A stretch of DNA of 64,000 nt from Algorimicrobium sp002414705 (GTDB lineage Bacteria; Bacteroidota; Bacteroidia; Flavobacteriales; Flavobacteriaceae). The position numbers and the translations under genes are program-made. The notes under the pieces are model-generated. The model had not been told where the DNA came from and made no database searches. It saw nothing but the letters and a program-made list of their open reading frames with translations. Of the stretch, positions 16,753 through 25,933 are shown piece by piece. The stretch's first letter is position 1; each line of letters begins with the position of its first letter. The stretch spans positions 1 to 64,000 of the forward strand of contig CAXAUF010000010.1 in the NCBI GenBank assembly GCA_963972425.1, in the 5' to 3' direction.

Positions 16753-18018
16753 ATCGAAACCAATATCGTTTCTATAATACATCGTATCAAAATGTAGCTT
16801 GTCTATATTTTGATACGATTTTTTTAGTGCCTCACTGTACGTATTTCCATAGCTTGTTATTGCCATAACTCGACCGCCAGATGTAACTACTTTACCATCC
16901 TTTAAAACAGCACCTGCATGAAAAGGCAATACATCTACCAGGTTATTTAAACCCGTAATTTCTTTACCTTTTTGGTAAGCTTCCGGATAGCCTCCAGACA
17001 CTAACATAACCGTTGTAGCTGCACGCTCATCAATTTCAATGTTTATAGAATCTAAAGTTTGATTAGAAATAGCTTGGAAAATTTCAACCAAATCATTCTT
17101 TAAACGTGGTAAAACCACTTCCGTTTCAGGATCTCCCATTCTAACGTTATACTCAATAACTTTAGGCTCATTACCTACTTTTATTAAGCCAATAAAAACA
17201 AATCCTTTATAAGGTAAATTATCTTTTTGAAGTCCACTTATGGTTGGTTTTACAACTAGTTCTTCTATTTTATTTAAAAATTCAGGCGTAGCAAATGGCA
17301 CAGGAGAAACAGCTCCCATTCCTCCTGTATTTAAACCCGTGTCACCTTCACCAATTCGTTTATAATCTTTGGCAGTTGGCAAGATTTTGTAGTTTTTACC
17401 ATCGGTTAACACAAAGCAGCTTAATTCAATACCATCTAAAAATTCTTCAATAACCACTTTGGTGCTAGCTTCTCCGAATTTAGCATCAACCAACATGCTT
17501 TTAAGTTCCGCTTTCGCTTCATTTAAATCATTTAAAATTAACACACCTTTTCCAGCTGCTAAACCATCTGCTTTTAAAACATATGGTGGTTTTAAAGTTT
17601 CTAAAAACTGATAACCTGCTTCTACAGTATGCGCATTAAAACTTTGATATGCTGCAGTAGGAATATTATGACGCATCATAAATTCTTTAGCAAATTCTTT
17701 GCTTCCTTCTAATTCGGCTGCTGCTTTTTCGGGTCCAATAACTGAAACGTGTTTTATTTCGGCATCATTTAAAAAGAAATCATGAATTCCTTGAACCAAT
17801 GGATCTTCAGGACCAACAACAACCATAGTAATATTTTTATCAAGAACCAGTGTTTTAATAGCTTGAAAATCAGTAACACCAATGGCTACGTTTTCAGCTA
17901 TAGCAGCCGTTCCAGAATTTCCAGGCGCTACATAAAGTTCTTTACATAACGGACTTTGCTGTAATTTCCAGGCAAAGGTATGCTCTCTGCCTCCTGATCC
18001 TAATATTAAAATATTCAT
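16747..18018 (-). CDS. purD: Phosphoribosylamine-glycine ligase
   Basis: PurD (GAR synthetase) joins phosphoribosylamine and glycine with ATP in the second step of purine synthesis. The 423-residue protein starts MNILILGSGGREHTFAWKL, the standard opening. It contains the ATP-grasp region PPYVLKADGLAAGKGV near residues 134-149, GDTGLNTGGMGAVSP near 229, and the metal-binding YNVRMGDPETEVVLP near 285. It is complete and of normal length. A well-matched promoter lies 18-50 bases upstream. Confidence 0.97.
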   Translation of the reverse strand: MNILILGSGGREHTFAWKLQQSPLCKELYVAPGNSGTAAIAENVAIGVTDFQAIKTLVLDKNITMVVVGPEDPLVQGIHDFFLNDAEIKHVSVIGPEKAAAELEGSKEFAKEFMMRHNIPTAAYQSFNAHTVEAGYQFLETLKPPYVLKADGLAAGKGVLILNDLNEAKAELKSMLVDAKFGEASTKVVIEEFLDGIELSCFVLTDGKNYKILPTAKDYKRIGEGDTGLNTGGMGAVSPVPFATPEFLNKIEELVVKPTISGLQKDNLPYKGFVFIGLIKVGNEPKVIEYNVRMGDPETEVVLPRLKNDLVEIFQAISNQTLDSINIEIDERAATTVMLVSGGYPEAYQKGKEITGLNNLVDVLPFHAGAVLKDGKVVTSGGRVMAITSYGNTYSEALKKSYQNIDKLHFDTMYYRNDIGFDL

Positions 18019-18035
18019 GTTGTTATTGTTTGCTG

Positions 18036-18067
18036 CAAAAATAATTGCTTTTACGCTTAAAAAACAA
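18036..18067 (-). promoter_or_regulatory. purD promoter
   Basis: On the minus strand TTG (18065-18067) and TATTTTTG (18036-18043) are 21 bases apart, which fits the Bacteroidota consensus. The elements lie inside the region that would be the N-terminus of the divergent ligase gene if that gene began at 18017, which argues for its later start at 18101. Confidence 0.6.
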
Positions 18068-18100
18068 TTATTTTACAAAAACATCTTAAGCCAATTTCAT

Positions 18101-19420
18101 TTGAATTTATTTGACCTTTCATTACAATTTAATGGTTTTCCCATAAAGAAAGCACAACAGATTTTGAAAGGTATCCAAACGCAATCAGACAGTGAATTTG
18201 AACGTTACATTGAAAAGAAAAAAAAGGAGATTGTAGCGTATCACATTCAAAATAATAATTTTTATAAAGAGTTTTTAAACGACGAAAATGTGTCTGATTG
18301 GAATTCCATTCCCATTATGACCAAACGTGATTTACAGAAACCGTTACAAGAGCGACTTTCCAAAGGTTACAATCTTAAAAACGTTTATGTGAATAAAACG
18401 TCTGGTTCTTCTGGTGATCCTTTTATTTTTGCTAAAGATTATGTTTGTCATGCGCTAACTTGGGCTGTTATAAAAAACAGATTTGGTTGGTATGGATTGG
18501 ATTTCAACAGTTCCAAACAAGCCCGATTTTATGGTATTCCTTTAGATAAGACAGGTTATTACAAAGAACGTTTCAAGGATTTATTAAGTAGTCGGTTACG
18601 ATTTTCGGTTTTTGATTTAAGTGATGCTGCTTTTGAAAATTATCTTAAAAAGTTTACATCTACTCCTTTTGATTATTTAAATGGTTATACCAGTTCCATC
18701 GTTCAATTTGCCAAATTTTTAGAACGGAAAAACCTCATTTTAAAGGCTGTTTGTCCAACATTAAAAGCATGTGTTGTCACATCAGAAATGCTTTTTGTTG
18801 CTGATAAATTACTTATGGAAAAACAATTTGGTATTCCCGTAATTAACGAATATGGCGCTTCTGAACTCGATTTAATTGCATTTCAAAATGTAGAAAATGA
18901 TTGGATAATAAACAATGAAACATTATACGTTGAAATTTTAGATAGTAATAATCGCGTTTTACCTTTAGGCGAAGAAGGGCGAATTGTGATTACATCGCTT
19001 TACAACCAAGCACATCCATTTATACGTTATGATATTGGTGATATTGGCATACTTTCAGAAAAAAGCACGTTTAAAAAGCTTATTCTGGAAAGGCTGATTG
19101 GAAGAACAAATGATATGGCTGTTTTACCAAGTGGCAAAAAAGCAGCTGGTTTAACCTTTTACTATATTACCAAAAGTATTATTGAGGATGATGGTGTTGT
19201 GAAAGAATTCATTATTCAGCAGACTAAAATAGATACGTTTAAAATTATTTATGTGAGTACAAATTCATTATCTGAAGAAAAAATGCAAGAGATTCGTAAT
19301 GAAATGACACGATATTTAGAACCCAATTTAACGGTTATATTCGAGCGTCAAGATGCGCTTAAACGATCTAAAAGCGGTAAATTGAAACAATTTTCATCTG
19401 TAATAAATTTACCTTCATGA
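18101..19420 (+). CDS. CapK / phenylacetate-CoA ligase-like adenylate-forming protein
   Basis: The 439-residue protein belongs to the ANL superfamily branch related to CapK and PaaK. It has the ATP loop VNKTSGSSGDPFIF near residues 99-112 (numbered from 18101), INEYGASELD near 248 and RYDIGDIG near 309. CapK-type proteins are common in capsule clusters and may activate an acyl donor for sugar modification. The start is uncertain: an ATG at 18017 would overlap purD and its promoter, whereas TTG at 18101 gives LNLFDLSLQFNGFPIKKAQ, which looks like the normal family opening. It overlaps the next gene by 4 bases. Confidence 0.8.
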   Translation: MNLFDLSLQFNGFPIKKAQQILKGIQTQSDSEFERYIEKKKKEIVAYHIQNNNFYKEFLNDENVSDWNSIPIMTKRDLQKPLQERLSKGYNLKNVYVNKTSGSSGDPFIFAKDYVCHALTWAVIKNRFGWYGLDFNSSKQARFYGIPLDKTGYYKERFKDLLSSRLRFSVFDLSDAAFENYLKKFTSTPFDYLNGYTSSIVQFAKFLERKNLILKAVCPTLKACVVTSEMLFVADKLLMEKQFGIPVINEYGASELDLIAFQNVENDWIINNETLYVEILDSNNRVLPLGEEGRIVITSLYNQAHPFIRYDIGDIGILSEKSTFKKLILERLIGRTNDMAVLPSGKKAAGLTFYYITKSIIEDDGVVKEFIIQQTKIDTFKIIYVSTNSLSEEKMQEIRNEMTRYLEPNLTVIFERQDALKRSKSGKLKQFSSVINLPS

Positions 19421-20583
19421 TGAGAGATATTCTCATAATAACCAGTTATTTCCCACCTGAAACTGGAGCTGCTTCCAATAGGATTTTTCATTTAGCAACA
19501 GGTTTAGAAAAACAACATTTTAAAGTGTCTGTAATTACACCTTTACCAAATTACCCAAAAGGTGAGATTTTTGATGGTTATCGTGGAAAATTTAAACAAA
19601 CAACCACTGAAAATAACATAACCATTCATAGATTATGGCTATATGCTAGTAACTCTAAAAATAAACTACTGCGTTTATTGGCTATGTTGTCTTATAGTTT
19701 AAGTTTAACTTGGTTTTTTATTTGGAACAAAATTCCGAAAACAGTTATTGTACAATCGCCTCCATTATTGGTTGCATTTACCTGTATGGTATGTTTGAGA
19801 CGTAAAAAAAGAAAGCTTATTTTAAATGTGAGTGATTTATGGCCAATTGCTGGTTTAGAATTAGGTGCCTTAAAAAAGAATTTCAGTTATAAAATGCTAG
19901 AAAAAATTGAGCGATTTAATTACAAAAAAGCGGATTTAGTTTTAGGTCAGAGTAACGAGATTTTAACTCATATAAAAACGCTATTTCCAGAAAAAGAGAC
20001 GTTTTTATATCGGAATTATCCTGATTTTGGGTGTCCTAAATTACAAGAACGGCCTGATAACATAGAGAAAATTTCTTTAGTTTATGCAGGATTATTAGGC
20101 GTAGCACAAGGCATATATAAACTATGTAAATCGTTAGATTACAGGAACATTGTATTTCATATTTATGGTGCTGGCTCTGAACAACAACATATAATTAACT
20201 TTATTTCTGAAAATCCGGAATTACCCATTATTTACCATGGCGAAGTTTCCCGAACTACATTACATAAAGCCTTATTAAATTACGATATAACTATTATTCC
20301 GCTACTAAATAGGATTTATGGCTCTGTACCTTCCAAGGTATTTGAATATGCCAGATTAGGGCTTCCTATGCTTTATTTTGGAGGTGGTGAGGGTGAAGAT
20401 ATTATTAAACAACATCAATTGGGTTGGATAGCTGAAGCTGGAAATTACAGTCAATTAAATAAATCAATTCAAGAGTTAAGAAAGGATGAATTAGATTTAA
20501 AAAAGCGTAATTTGATTCAACAAACAGCAAAAGATAATTTCGACTTTAATAGTCAATTATTAAAACTAAAAGCTATGCTTTAA
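19417..20583 (+). CDS. Glycosyltransferase family 4 (WbuB-like)
   Basis: The 388-residue protein has the GT-B fold pattern of WbuB-like transferases: ILIITSYFPPETGAASNRIF at the N-terminus, PLPNYPKGEIFDGYRGKF near 44-61, and the C-terminal donor domain with LVYAGLLGVAQGI near 222 and VPSKVFEYARLGLPMLYFGGG near 306-326. The donor-site glutamate of the usual EX7E motif is only partly conserved (FEYARLGLP). It is translationally coupled to the ligase gene upstream (ATGATGAG overlap). The acceptor and donor are unknown, and it probably adds one sugar of the repeat unit. Confidence 0.88.
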   Translation: MMRDILIITSYFPPETGAASNRIFHLATGLEKQHFKVSVITPLPNYPKGEIFDGYRGKFKQTTTENNITIHRLWLYASNSKNKLLRLLAMLSYSLSLTWFFIWNKIPKTVIVQSPPLLVAFTCMVCLRRKKRKLILNVSDLWPIAGLELGALKKNFSYKMLEKIERFNYKKADLVLGQSNEILTHIKTLFPEKETFLYRNYPDFGCPKLQERPDNIEKISLVYAGLLGVAQGIYKLCKSLDYRNIVFHIYGAGSEQQHIINFISENPELPIIYHGEVSRTTLHKALLNYDITIIPLLNRIYGSVPSKVFEYARLGLPMLYFGGGEGEDIIKQHQLGWIAEAGNYSQLNKSIQELRKDELDLKKRNLIQQTAKDNFDFNSQLLKLKAML

Positions 20584-21938
20584 TAGGCTTTTTCTTCCCC
20601 TTTAACCGCATTAATAAATGTTCTAATAATAATCTTTAAATCTAAAAGTAAAGACCAGTTTTCAATATAAAAGATATCATATTTTACACGACCAATAATA
20701 TCTTTATCTGTTTCTACTTCACCACGGAATCCACTAATTTGAGCTAACCCGGTTATACCTGGTTTTACAAAATGGCGTACCATAAACTTATCAATGCGTT
20801 TAGCGTACATATTGGTATGGCTTACCATGTGAGGTCTAGGTCCTACAACTGACATATCGCCAAAAAGTACATTAAAAAATTGTGGTAGCTCATCAATACT
20901 TGTTTTTCTAATAAACTTACCTGTTTTTGTTATGCGTTGATCTCCACGAGTTGCTTGGTATAAATGAGCATCTTTATTAGGTGTCATAGAACGAAATTTA
21001 TAACAATCAAATTCCTTGTAATTAAATCCATTTCTAGATTGTTTAAAAAATACAGGTCCTTTAGATTCTAATTTTATTAAAATAGCAATAATAGGTGTTA
21101 ACCATGATAAAATAAAGATAATAACACATGAAGAAAACAGAATATCAAAAAGACGTTTGACGAATTGATTAGCAGACTCTTCTAAAGGTATATTTCTTAA
21201 AGATAGGATTGGAATATAATCGTAATACTCATACTTTAATTTTTTGGAATAAATATCTTTATTATCTGGAAGGAATTTAAGTATAATAAGATTATTATCA
21301 GCAAAATCAATCACTTTCATCATTTGTGTATTTGAAAGTTCAGAAATTGAGCAATATATTTCTTCTATTGATTCTTTTTTCAGGAAATGTAAGCACGCAT
21401 CCAAGTCAAACGTATCTTTATTTTTTAAATTGAATGTTTTTTTATGCTTATATCCATATTCGGGATTAGAATTAAAAAAATTCTCTAATGCAATGGTTTG
21501 TTTATTCTTACCTAAAATGGCAGTTGTTCTGTAATTACCACCAAAAGAAGATCGGTATTTTTGAAGTAAATAATAAAAGGCAAACTTAAAAACGGTAATT
21601 AAAATAAAGGAAAATAATACGTATTTAAATATAATTTTAGGGCGAATATCTAGATCGTGATAGAAGCCAGAATAAGCCAAAACAAATAAGCCAAAAAGTA
21701 TCATTTGTCTAAAAACTAATGACAAAATGGTAATTTCTCTGGTATATCTGTACACCTCATAAAACTTCGAGTTTACAGATACAAACATCCAGGCAATAGT
21801 TGTAACAGAAACAAAAATTAAAGGATATTGGAAATTAAAAAAGTATAAAATAGCTAAACCATTTATAATGCCTAAATCTACCAAATAAGAAATAGGCCTA
21901 ATATAAATAGAGTATCTACCGTGTTTTATTTGGCTCAT
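20580..21938 (-). CDS. Initiating polyprenyl-phosphate sugar-1-phosphate transferase (WcaJ/WbaP type)
   Basis: This protein starts repeat-unit synthesis by moving a sugar-1-phosphate onto undecaprenyl phosphate at the inner membrane. The 452-residue protein has four to five N-terminal membrane helices, a CoA-binding-like middle domain and a C-terminal catalytic domain from about residue 260. Motifs there are KRLFDILFSS, CYKFRSMTPN, IRKTSIDELPQFFNVLFGDMS, VGPRPHM and the end KPGITGLAQISGFRGE. The DELPQ and PRP motifs are intact. It is the end of a minus-strand run with UXS and ugd, with which it overlaps by one base. Confidence 0.93.
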   Translation of the reverse strand: MSQIKHGRYSIYIRPISYLVDLGIINGLAILYFFNFQYPLIFVSVTTIAWMFVSVNSKFYEVYRYTREITILSLVFRQMILFGLFVLAYSGFYHDLDIRPKIIFKYVLFSFILITVFKFAFYYLLQKYRSSFGGNYRTTAILGKNKQTIALENFFNSNPEYGYKHKKTFNLKNKDTFDLDACLHFLKKESIEEIYCSISELSNTQMMKVIDFADNNLIILKFLPDNKDIYSKKLKYEYYDYIPILSLRNIPLEESANQFVKRLFDILFSSCVIIFILSWLTPIIAILIKLESKGPVFFKQSRNGFNYKEFDCYKFRSMTPNKDAHLYQATRGDQRITKTGKFIRKTSIDELPQFFNVLFGDMSVVGPRPHMVSHTNMYAKRIDKFMVRHFVKPGITGLAQISGFRGEVETDKDIIGRVKYDIFYIENWSLLLDLKIIIRTFINAVKGEEKAY

Positions 21939-22924
21939 TAATTTTTAATATGCTTGGAGAAATCTTTGTGTTCGCTTTTATTTAACTCTTCAGCAGATAA
22001 TTGCTTAAAATAGCTAAACGTTTTAGCCATACCTTCTGCTCTGTCCACTTTAGGTGTCCAATTTAATAGTTTTTTAGCTAGGGTAATATCTGGCTGTCTT
22101 TGTAACGGATCATCGGTTGGAAGTTCCTTATAAATAATTTTCTGATCAGTTCCTGTTAGTTTTATAATTTCTTCAGCAAAGTCTTTTATGGTAATTTCAT
22201 GAGGGTTACCAATATTTACAGGATAGGAATAATCGCTAAAAAGCAAGTTATAAATACCTTCAACTTGATCGTCAACATAACAAAAAGAACGCGTTTGAGA
22301 ACCATTGCCAAAAACAGTTAAATCTTCACCTCGTAAAGCTTGTCCCATAAAAGCAGGAATAACACGACCATCATTTAGGCGCATTCGCGGTCCATAGGTG
22401 TTGAAAATTCGGACAATTCGGGTTTCTACACCGTGAAACCTGTGGTATGCCATGGTTATGGATTCTTGAAAACGTTTGGCTTCATCATAAACGCCTCGTG
22501 GTCCTATGGTATTTACATTTCCATAATAATCTTCAGTTTGTGGATGTACTAAAGGGTCTCCATAAACTTCGGATGTAGATGCAATTAATATTCTGGCATT
22601 TTTAGCTTTAGCAAGACCTAACAAGTTATGTGTTCCTAAAGAACCTACTTTTAATGTTTGAATGGGTATTTTTAGATAATCGATAGGGCTTGCTGGTGAT
22701 GCAAAGTGTAAGATATAATGCAAATCTCCTTCGATTTTTATAAATTCAGTTACATCATGCTCGATAAATTCAAAATTAGGGTTATCAAGTAAATGTTTGA
22801 TGTTTTTAGAATCGCCTGTAATATAGTTATCCATACCAATGACGTGAAACCCTTCTTTTATAAAACGATCGCTTAAATGAGAACCTAGAAAACCAGCCGC
22901 TCCTGTTATTAATACCTTTTTCAT
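21938..22924 (-). CDS. UDP-glucuronate decarboxylase (UDP-xylose synthase)
   Basis: The enzyme makes UDP-xylose from UDP-glucuronate, the product of the next gene upstream (ugd). The 328-residue short-chain dehydrogenase has the NAD loop ITGAAGFLGSHL at residues 6-17, the ASPASPIDY stretch near 75-83, the STSEVYGDP motif near 117 and the active-site YDEAKR near 146. ASPASP and YDEAKRF are specific to the UXS branch rather than to UDP-glucose epimerases. It abuts ugd and the initiating transferase with one-base overlaps, a tight three-gene unit. Confidence 0.92.
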   Translation of the reverse strand: MKKVLITGAAGFLGSHLSDRFIKEGFHVIGMDNYITGDSKNIKHLLDNPNFEFIEHDVTEFIKIEGDLHYILHFASPASPIDYLKIPIQTLKVGSLGTHNLLGLAKAKNARILIASTSEVYGDPLVHPQTEDYYGNVNTIGPRGVYDEAKRFQESITMAYHRFHGVETRIVRIFNTYGPRMRLNDGRVIPAFMGQALRGEDLTVFGNGSQTRSFCYVDDQVEGIYNLLFSDYSYPVNIGNPHEITIKDFAEEIIKLTGTDQKIIYKELPTDDPLQRQPDITLAKKLLNWTPKVDRAEGMAKTFSYFKQLSAEELNKSEHKDFSKHIKN

Positions 22925-24234
22925 TAATCTATTGTCTTTCTTCCTATTGAACTATAATAAAAGCCTTCATTTTTAATATCCTGAACGTCGTATAAATTTC
23001 TACCATCAAAAATAACTGGTGCATTCATTTCAGATTTCAGTTTATTAAAATCTGGTGTTCTAAAGATACTCCATTCTGTACAGATAATCAAGGCATCGGC
23101 ATTTTGAATTGCCGAGTACATATCTGATGCAAACGTAACTTGATTTCCAAATTTTCGTTCAACGTTCTCCATGGCTTCTGGATCGAATGCGGTTATGGAA
23201 GCGCCATTTTTAAGTAAATCTTCTATAATATATAAAGCTGGTGCTTCACGAATATCATCGGTTTCTGGTTTGAAAGCCAAGCCCCAAATAGCTATTTTTT
23301 TGTCTTTTAAATCGCCTTTAAAAAACGCATCAATACGCGGTAAAAGTACTCGTTTTTGTATATCATTTACCTTAATAACTGCATTTAGAATATCAAAGTT
23401 ATAATTATTGTCTTTTCCTGATTTATGGAGTGCTTTAACGTCTTTAGGGAAGCAAGAGCCACCATATCCAATTCCAGGAAATAGGAAGCGTTTACCAATT
23501 CTTGAATCGGTTCCCATACCAATTCGTACTTTATCAACATCAGCTCCAACTTTTTCACAGAAGTTTGCTATTTCGTTCATAAAGGTAATTTTGGTTGCTA
23601 AAAATGAATTAGCTGCGTATTTGGTAAGTTCTGCCGATTTCTCATCCATGATAATTATCGGATTTCCAGAGCGCACAAATGGCTTATAGAGTTTTTCCAT
23701 AAGTTGAGTTGCTTTATCTGAACTGGAACCAATAACAATACGTTCTGGCTTTAAAAAATCTTCAACCGCAAAACCTTCCCGTAAGAATTCTGGATTGGAA
23801 ACCACATCAAATTCTACAGTCGTTTCATTAGCAATAGCTTCAGTAACACGATCGGCTGTTCCTACAGGAACGGTACTTTTATCGACAATTACTTTGTAGC
23901 TTTTTATTAATTTTCCAATATTTTTTGCAGCTCCTAACACATAGGATAAATCAGCCGAGCCATCTTCATCCTCTGGAGTTGGTAGTGCCAAGAAAATAAT
24001 ATCGCCATGGTTTAGGCCTTCTTCCAATGAGGTAGAAAACTTTAAACGATTTGCCTGTATGTTTCTATCGAAAAGTGTATCTAGTAATGGTTCGTAGATT
24101 GGTACGATACCATCTTGCATTTTTTTAACTTTACTTTCGTCAATGTCTATACATAAGACATTGTTACCTGTTTCGGCTAGACATGTTCCGGTAACTAAAC
24201 CTACATAGCCTGTTCCTATTACTGATATGTTCAT
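22924..24234 (-). CDS. ugd: UDP-glucose 6-dehydrogenase
   Basis: It oxidises UDP-glucose to UDP-glucuronate with two NAD+. The 436-residue protein has the NAD loop VIGTGYVGLVTG at residues 5-16, DKSTVPVGT near 119, the substrate region NPEFLREGFAVEDF near 148 and the catalytic-cysteine motif GIGYGGSCFPKD near 255-266. The later motif WGLAFKPETDDIREAP is also present. It feeds UDP-GlcA to the xylose synthase encoded immediately downstream and probably to the polysaccharide itself. Confidence 0.95.
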   Translation of the reverse strand: MNISVIGTGYVGLVTGTCLAETGNNVLCIDIDESKVKKMQDGIVPIYEPLLDTLFDRNIQANRLKFSTSLEEGLNHGDIIFLALPTPEDEDGSADLSYVLGAAKNIGKLIKSYKVIVDKSTVPVGTADRVTEAIANETTVEFDVVSNPEFLREGFAVEDFLKPERIVIGSSSDKATQLMEKLYKPFVRSGNPIIIMDEKSAELTKYAANSFLATKITFMNEIANFCEKVGADVDKVRIGMGTDSRIGKRFLFPGIGYGGSCFPKDVKALHKSGKDNNYNFDILNAVIKVNDIQKRVLLPRIDAFFKGDLKDKKIAIWGLAFKPETDDIREAPALYIIEDLLKNGASITAFDPEAMENVERKFGNQVTFASDMYSAIQNADALIICTEWSIFRTPDFNKLKSEMNAPVIFDGRNLYDVQDIKNEGFYYSSIGRKTID

Positions 24235-24264
24235 TTATTGTATTTTAAGTAGCTTACAAATATA

Positions 24265-25407
24265 TCATATTCGACTATCTTCCTTAAAAGATTCTCTAAT
24301 AATCAATAAGTAAATAGCAATGTTGGAATATGTAAAAAAATTTCCAGCAATAAAAATAATGCTTATTACCACAAAAAGAAATAAAGTAGATATTTTATTT
24401 AATTTAAAGGTTAAAAAGACTTTTGAGAGGGTTATTAGGTAGACTACAGCTCCAATTATTCCAAAGAAAAACAGAAGATCAATAAATCCCATTTCAGATT
24501 TTAAAGAAAAATCATTTATACCTCCTATCACATAATTAGTCAAATGCCAATTATCTTTTAAAAAGGGTAAGGTATCATTCATTAAATTATAATTTCTGAA
24601 GGATAATAATGTGGTTAGAAAGCCATCATTCACTCTAATATCATTAAACACTCCGAATTGAAAGAAATTTAAATATCCGAAAATTATTAAAATAATTAGG
24701 AGTAACGATATACCGATTATTATTTTCTTGTTTTTGGTGAATGCAAATAAATAATAGACTAAAATAAAAAATACGGATACATAAACAGCTTTAGTGCCTA
24801 TTAACAAACTACCCAATAAAATGAAAATGGCCATTGGTTTGACTATAAAATTTTCTTTGTATTTATTTAAAAAATAAAATAGTGTTATTATGTAAATATA
24901 TGATCCGGTTGACGAATTTACGAACAACCCGTTATAACCGAATCTATCACCAGTGTAAGACTTTAAAAAATGAATACTAAACAGGAAGCCAATAAAAACT
25001 AAAACCGTATTTAATGTTATAATGTATTCAAATGTTTTAAATAAAATATCACGTGCTTTTTCATTAAGCGGTTTTTCCTTAAAATAGAACAATAATAAAA
25101 GTAGAAATAAGTACTTAAAAAAAAGACTAATAATATCAATCTGGAATGAGTTTGGAATAAATAATTGACCAAATAAGAAGCAACCTAATATGGCACAAAA
25201 CAATAATTTAAGCTTTATATCTTTACTAAAAACCAACGAAATAGTGAAAAGACATAAAGCAAGACCCTTAACTATTATTTGTGTCATTGAATTTTCATGG
25301 AAATAATATATAGATATTTTACCAATATTTTCTGATATAAAAAATAATAGTAATAATAACGAGGCTAAATAATTAGTTATAAAAATTGTGGCCTTATTAT
25401 TTATCAT
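24265..25407 (-). CDS. Polytopic membrane protein, probable Wzy-type polymerase
   Basis: The 380-residue protein has about eleven hydrophobic helices and one larger soluble loop (about residues 245-285, RNYNLMNDTLPFLKDNWHLT). Very low sequence conservation with this helix layout is typical of Wzy O-antigen polymerases. It is one of three such genes in a row with an acetyltransferase, overlaps the acetyltransferase by 11 bases and lies in the polysaccharide locus. Which of the three polymerises and which ligates cannot be told from sequence. Confidence 0.65.
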   Translation of the reverse strand: MINNKATIFITNYLASLLLLLFFISENIGKISIYYFHENSMTQIIVKGLALCLFTISLVFSKDIKLKLLFCAILGCFLFGQLFIPNSFQIDIISLFFKYLFLLLLLFYFKEKPLNEKARDILFKTFEYIITLNTVLVFIGFLFSIHFLKSYTGDRFGYNGLFVNSSTGSYIYIITLFYFLNKYKENFIVKPMAIFILLGSLLIGTKAVYVSVFFILVYYLFAFTKNKKIIIGISLLLIILIIFGYLNFFQFGVFNDIRVNDGFLTTLLSFRNYNLMNDTLPFLKDNWHLTNYVIGGINDFSLKSEMGFIDLLFFFGIIGAVVYLITLSKVFLTFKLNKISTLFLFVVISIIFIAGNFFTYSNIAIYLLIIRESFKEDSRI

Positions 25408-25933
25408 TTCTATATTTTAATATTTTGGCAGGAACACCACCTACAATAGCAAAATCCGGGATGTCTTTTGTAACTACGGCTCCTGCTGCTACGATTACAT
25501 GGCTTCCTATGTTACAGCCTGCCGTAACAATAACATTTGCACCTAGCCAAACATCATTTCCAATACATGTTTCAAAATAATTTTTCCCCTGTGCTTGTAT
25601 TGGTATATCTAAACTGTCATATCTATGATTTCTGGAATAGACTTTAACGTCTGGTCCCATTATAACATTATTTCCAATATGCACATTAGCCTGAATTAAA
25701 CAGTTAGTTCCTAATTCTGAATAATTACCCAAGGTTGCATTCGGTGATATTTCGGCTCCTTTTTTCACTCGCGGTTTATGTCCACATTTCTTCAGATATT
25801 TGCGAACCAAAAAGCTTCTCAATTTTGGGAAAAATAGAGCATAAGGTCTATAATCTTCAGGTGTTTGTTTAAAAAATAAAACATATACTAAATATACTAT
25901 TTTTCTAAAGGAAGATATATTATTGGTTTTCAT
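25397..25933 (-). CDS. Hexapeptide-repeat O-acetyltransferase (CysE/LacA/NodL type)
   Basis: The 178-residue protein has the left-handed beta-helix with (I/V)GN-type repeats, for example SPNATLGNYSELGTNCLIQ, HIGNNVIMGPDVKVYSRNHRYD and IGNDVWLGANVIVTAGCNIG. The His in the stretch SRNHRYD (about residue 100) is the expected catalytic base. The ending VGGVPAKILKYR is standard. It probably transfers acetyl from acetyl-CoA onto a sugar of the polysaccharide. It sits between and overlaps two polymerase-like genes. Confidence 0.9.
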   Translation of the reverse strand: MKTNNISSFRKIVYLVYVLFFKQTPEDYRPYALFFPKLRSFLVRKYLKKCGHKPRVKKGAEISPNATLGNYSELGTNCLIQANVHIGNNVIMGPDVKVYSRNHRYDSLDIPIQAQGKNYFETCIGNDVWLGANVIVTAGCNIGSHVIVAAGAVVTKDIPDFAIVGGVPAKILKYRNDK

